The notes below the pieces were generated by a model. It saw only the letters and a list, made by a program, of their open reading frames with translations. It had not been told where the DNA came from and did not search any database. Shown piece by piece: positions 63,593-64,000 of a DNA stretch of 64,000 bases. Made by a program: the position numbers and the translations under genes. The stretch lies in NCBI GenBank assembly GCA_905221605.1, contig CAJNDS010001768.1, positions 693,823-757,822 of the forward strand. The letters run 5' to 3'. The stretch comes from Symbiodinium natans (lineage: Eukaryota > Sar > Dinophyceae > Suessiales > Symbiodiniaceae). Each line of letters opens with the position of its first letter. Within the stretch, counting starts at the first letter, position 1.

Positions 63593-64000
63593 ACAAAATT
63601 GCGGTGATGTTTTTGAAAAACCCATCAAAGAAAGTGAAAGTTCTGATAGCCCTAAGTGAAAGCCCCCCATGTTGTACCCGAGGTATGGATTTGTGGTCCA
63701 CCTGCAGGAACTCTGGTTCAAGCACAACCGAAGCTAGCCCCAGCCTAGAAGTCGTGCCTGAAGGTGAGGACGACCGAATGGGTACTGAAGGAAGCTCCGA
63801 GAAAACGGTGAAGGGCGCCGAAATGGAAGCCCCGTTTTGGTGTAAGCCATGCAAATGGCTCTTCAGGAGTGACCGGGCATCCGGGCTTGGCTGGACAAAT
63901 GAAGGAAAGCCCCAGTGCTTGAAGTGCCAAACGGTTGTGACAGTGTGGAGCACGAACGCGTCGCACGCGTTCCACCTCCGAGAGGGCGAGAACACCCCCC
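63593..64000. other. Sequence after the copia pol end, no supported gene
   Basis: A minus-strand frame (63438-63995) overlaps the pol end and has no recognised domain. CKPCKWLFRSDRASGLGW and GKPQCLKCQTVVTVW on plus (63849-63947) have paired Cys spacing like a small zinc ribbon, which might be element-encoded. A 3' LTR cannot be identified within the window. Confidence 0.35.

Overview
The window is eukaryotic and most likely comes from a dinoflagellate (Symbiodinium/Polarella-like). That is an inference from several signs together: TTTAGGG-type telomeric repeats, a DIRS-type tyrosine-recombinase retroelement carrying a cytosine methyltransferase-like module, a broken Ty1/copia element, a multi-exon gene with GC-AG introns and an intron that looks like a mobile 'introner' (inverted termini plus target duplication), and a 12-base match to the 3' end of the dinoflagellate spliced leader. 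No single sign is decisive. No bacterial operons, CRISPR array or rRNA were seen.

Layout. 1-9.1 kb is a mosaic of interstitial telomere-type repeats in both orientations, with short unique islands and a small terminal-inverted-repeat (MITE-like) family. 9.39-16.89 kb is a DIRS-like retroelement on the minus strand (gag, RT/RNase H, C5-methyltransferase-like, tyrosine recombinase), broken by frameshifts and stops and flanked by CA-rich microsatellites and a shared 10-bp sequence. 17-22 kb returns to telomere-repeat mosaic. 22.94-24.40 kb is an intronless multipass membrane protein on the minus strand whose ATG lies a few bases from a telomeric array. 24.4-26.4 kb holds more telomeric arrays and a CCTCCAGGGG minisatellite. 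28.46-35.01 kb is a Ski2-like DExH helicase of the DDX60 type on the minus strand, with at least eight exons.

36.9-44.3 kb is repeat-dominated: a 300-bp duplicated segment, a roughly 300-bp satellite with tRNA-like pieces, C-rich AAGCCCCCCTTT arrays, and 51-bp and 112-bp minisatellites. 46.2-47.1 kb is ATC/TCATGA simple sequence. 47.9-49.1 kb carries unrecognised coding remnants. 50.4-57.6 kb holds two direct-repeat systems, the larger being a 2.1-kb block duplicated nearly intact. 57.6-63.6 kb is a degenerate copia element on the plus strand (zinc knuckle, protease, integrase, RT, internally deleted RNase H), with at least ten copies of a short palindromic motif between the zinc knuckle and the protease.

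Only the helicase and the membrane protein look like host genes. Almost everything else is mobile-element or satellite sequence, and no pathway-like gene cluster is visible. The most unusual points are the DIRS element with a methyltransferase module, the helicase introns bounded by direct repeats (one with 26-bp terminal inverted repeats), a telomere-repeat intron, a head-to-head telomeric junction, and the dispersed palindromic motif near 58 kb.
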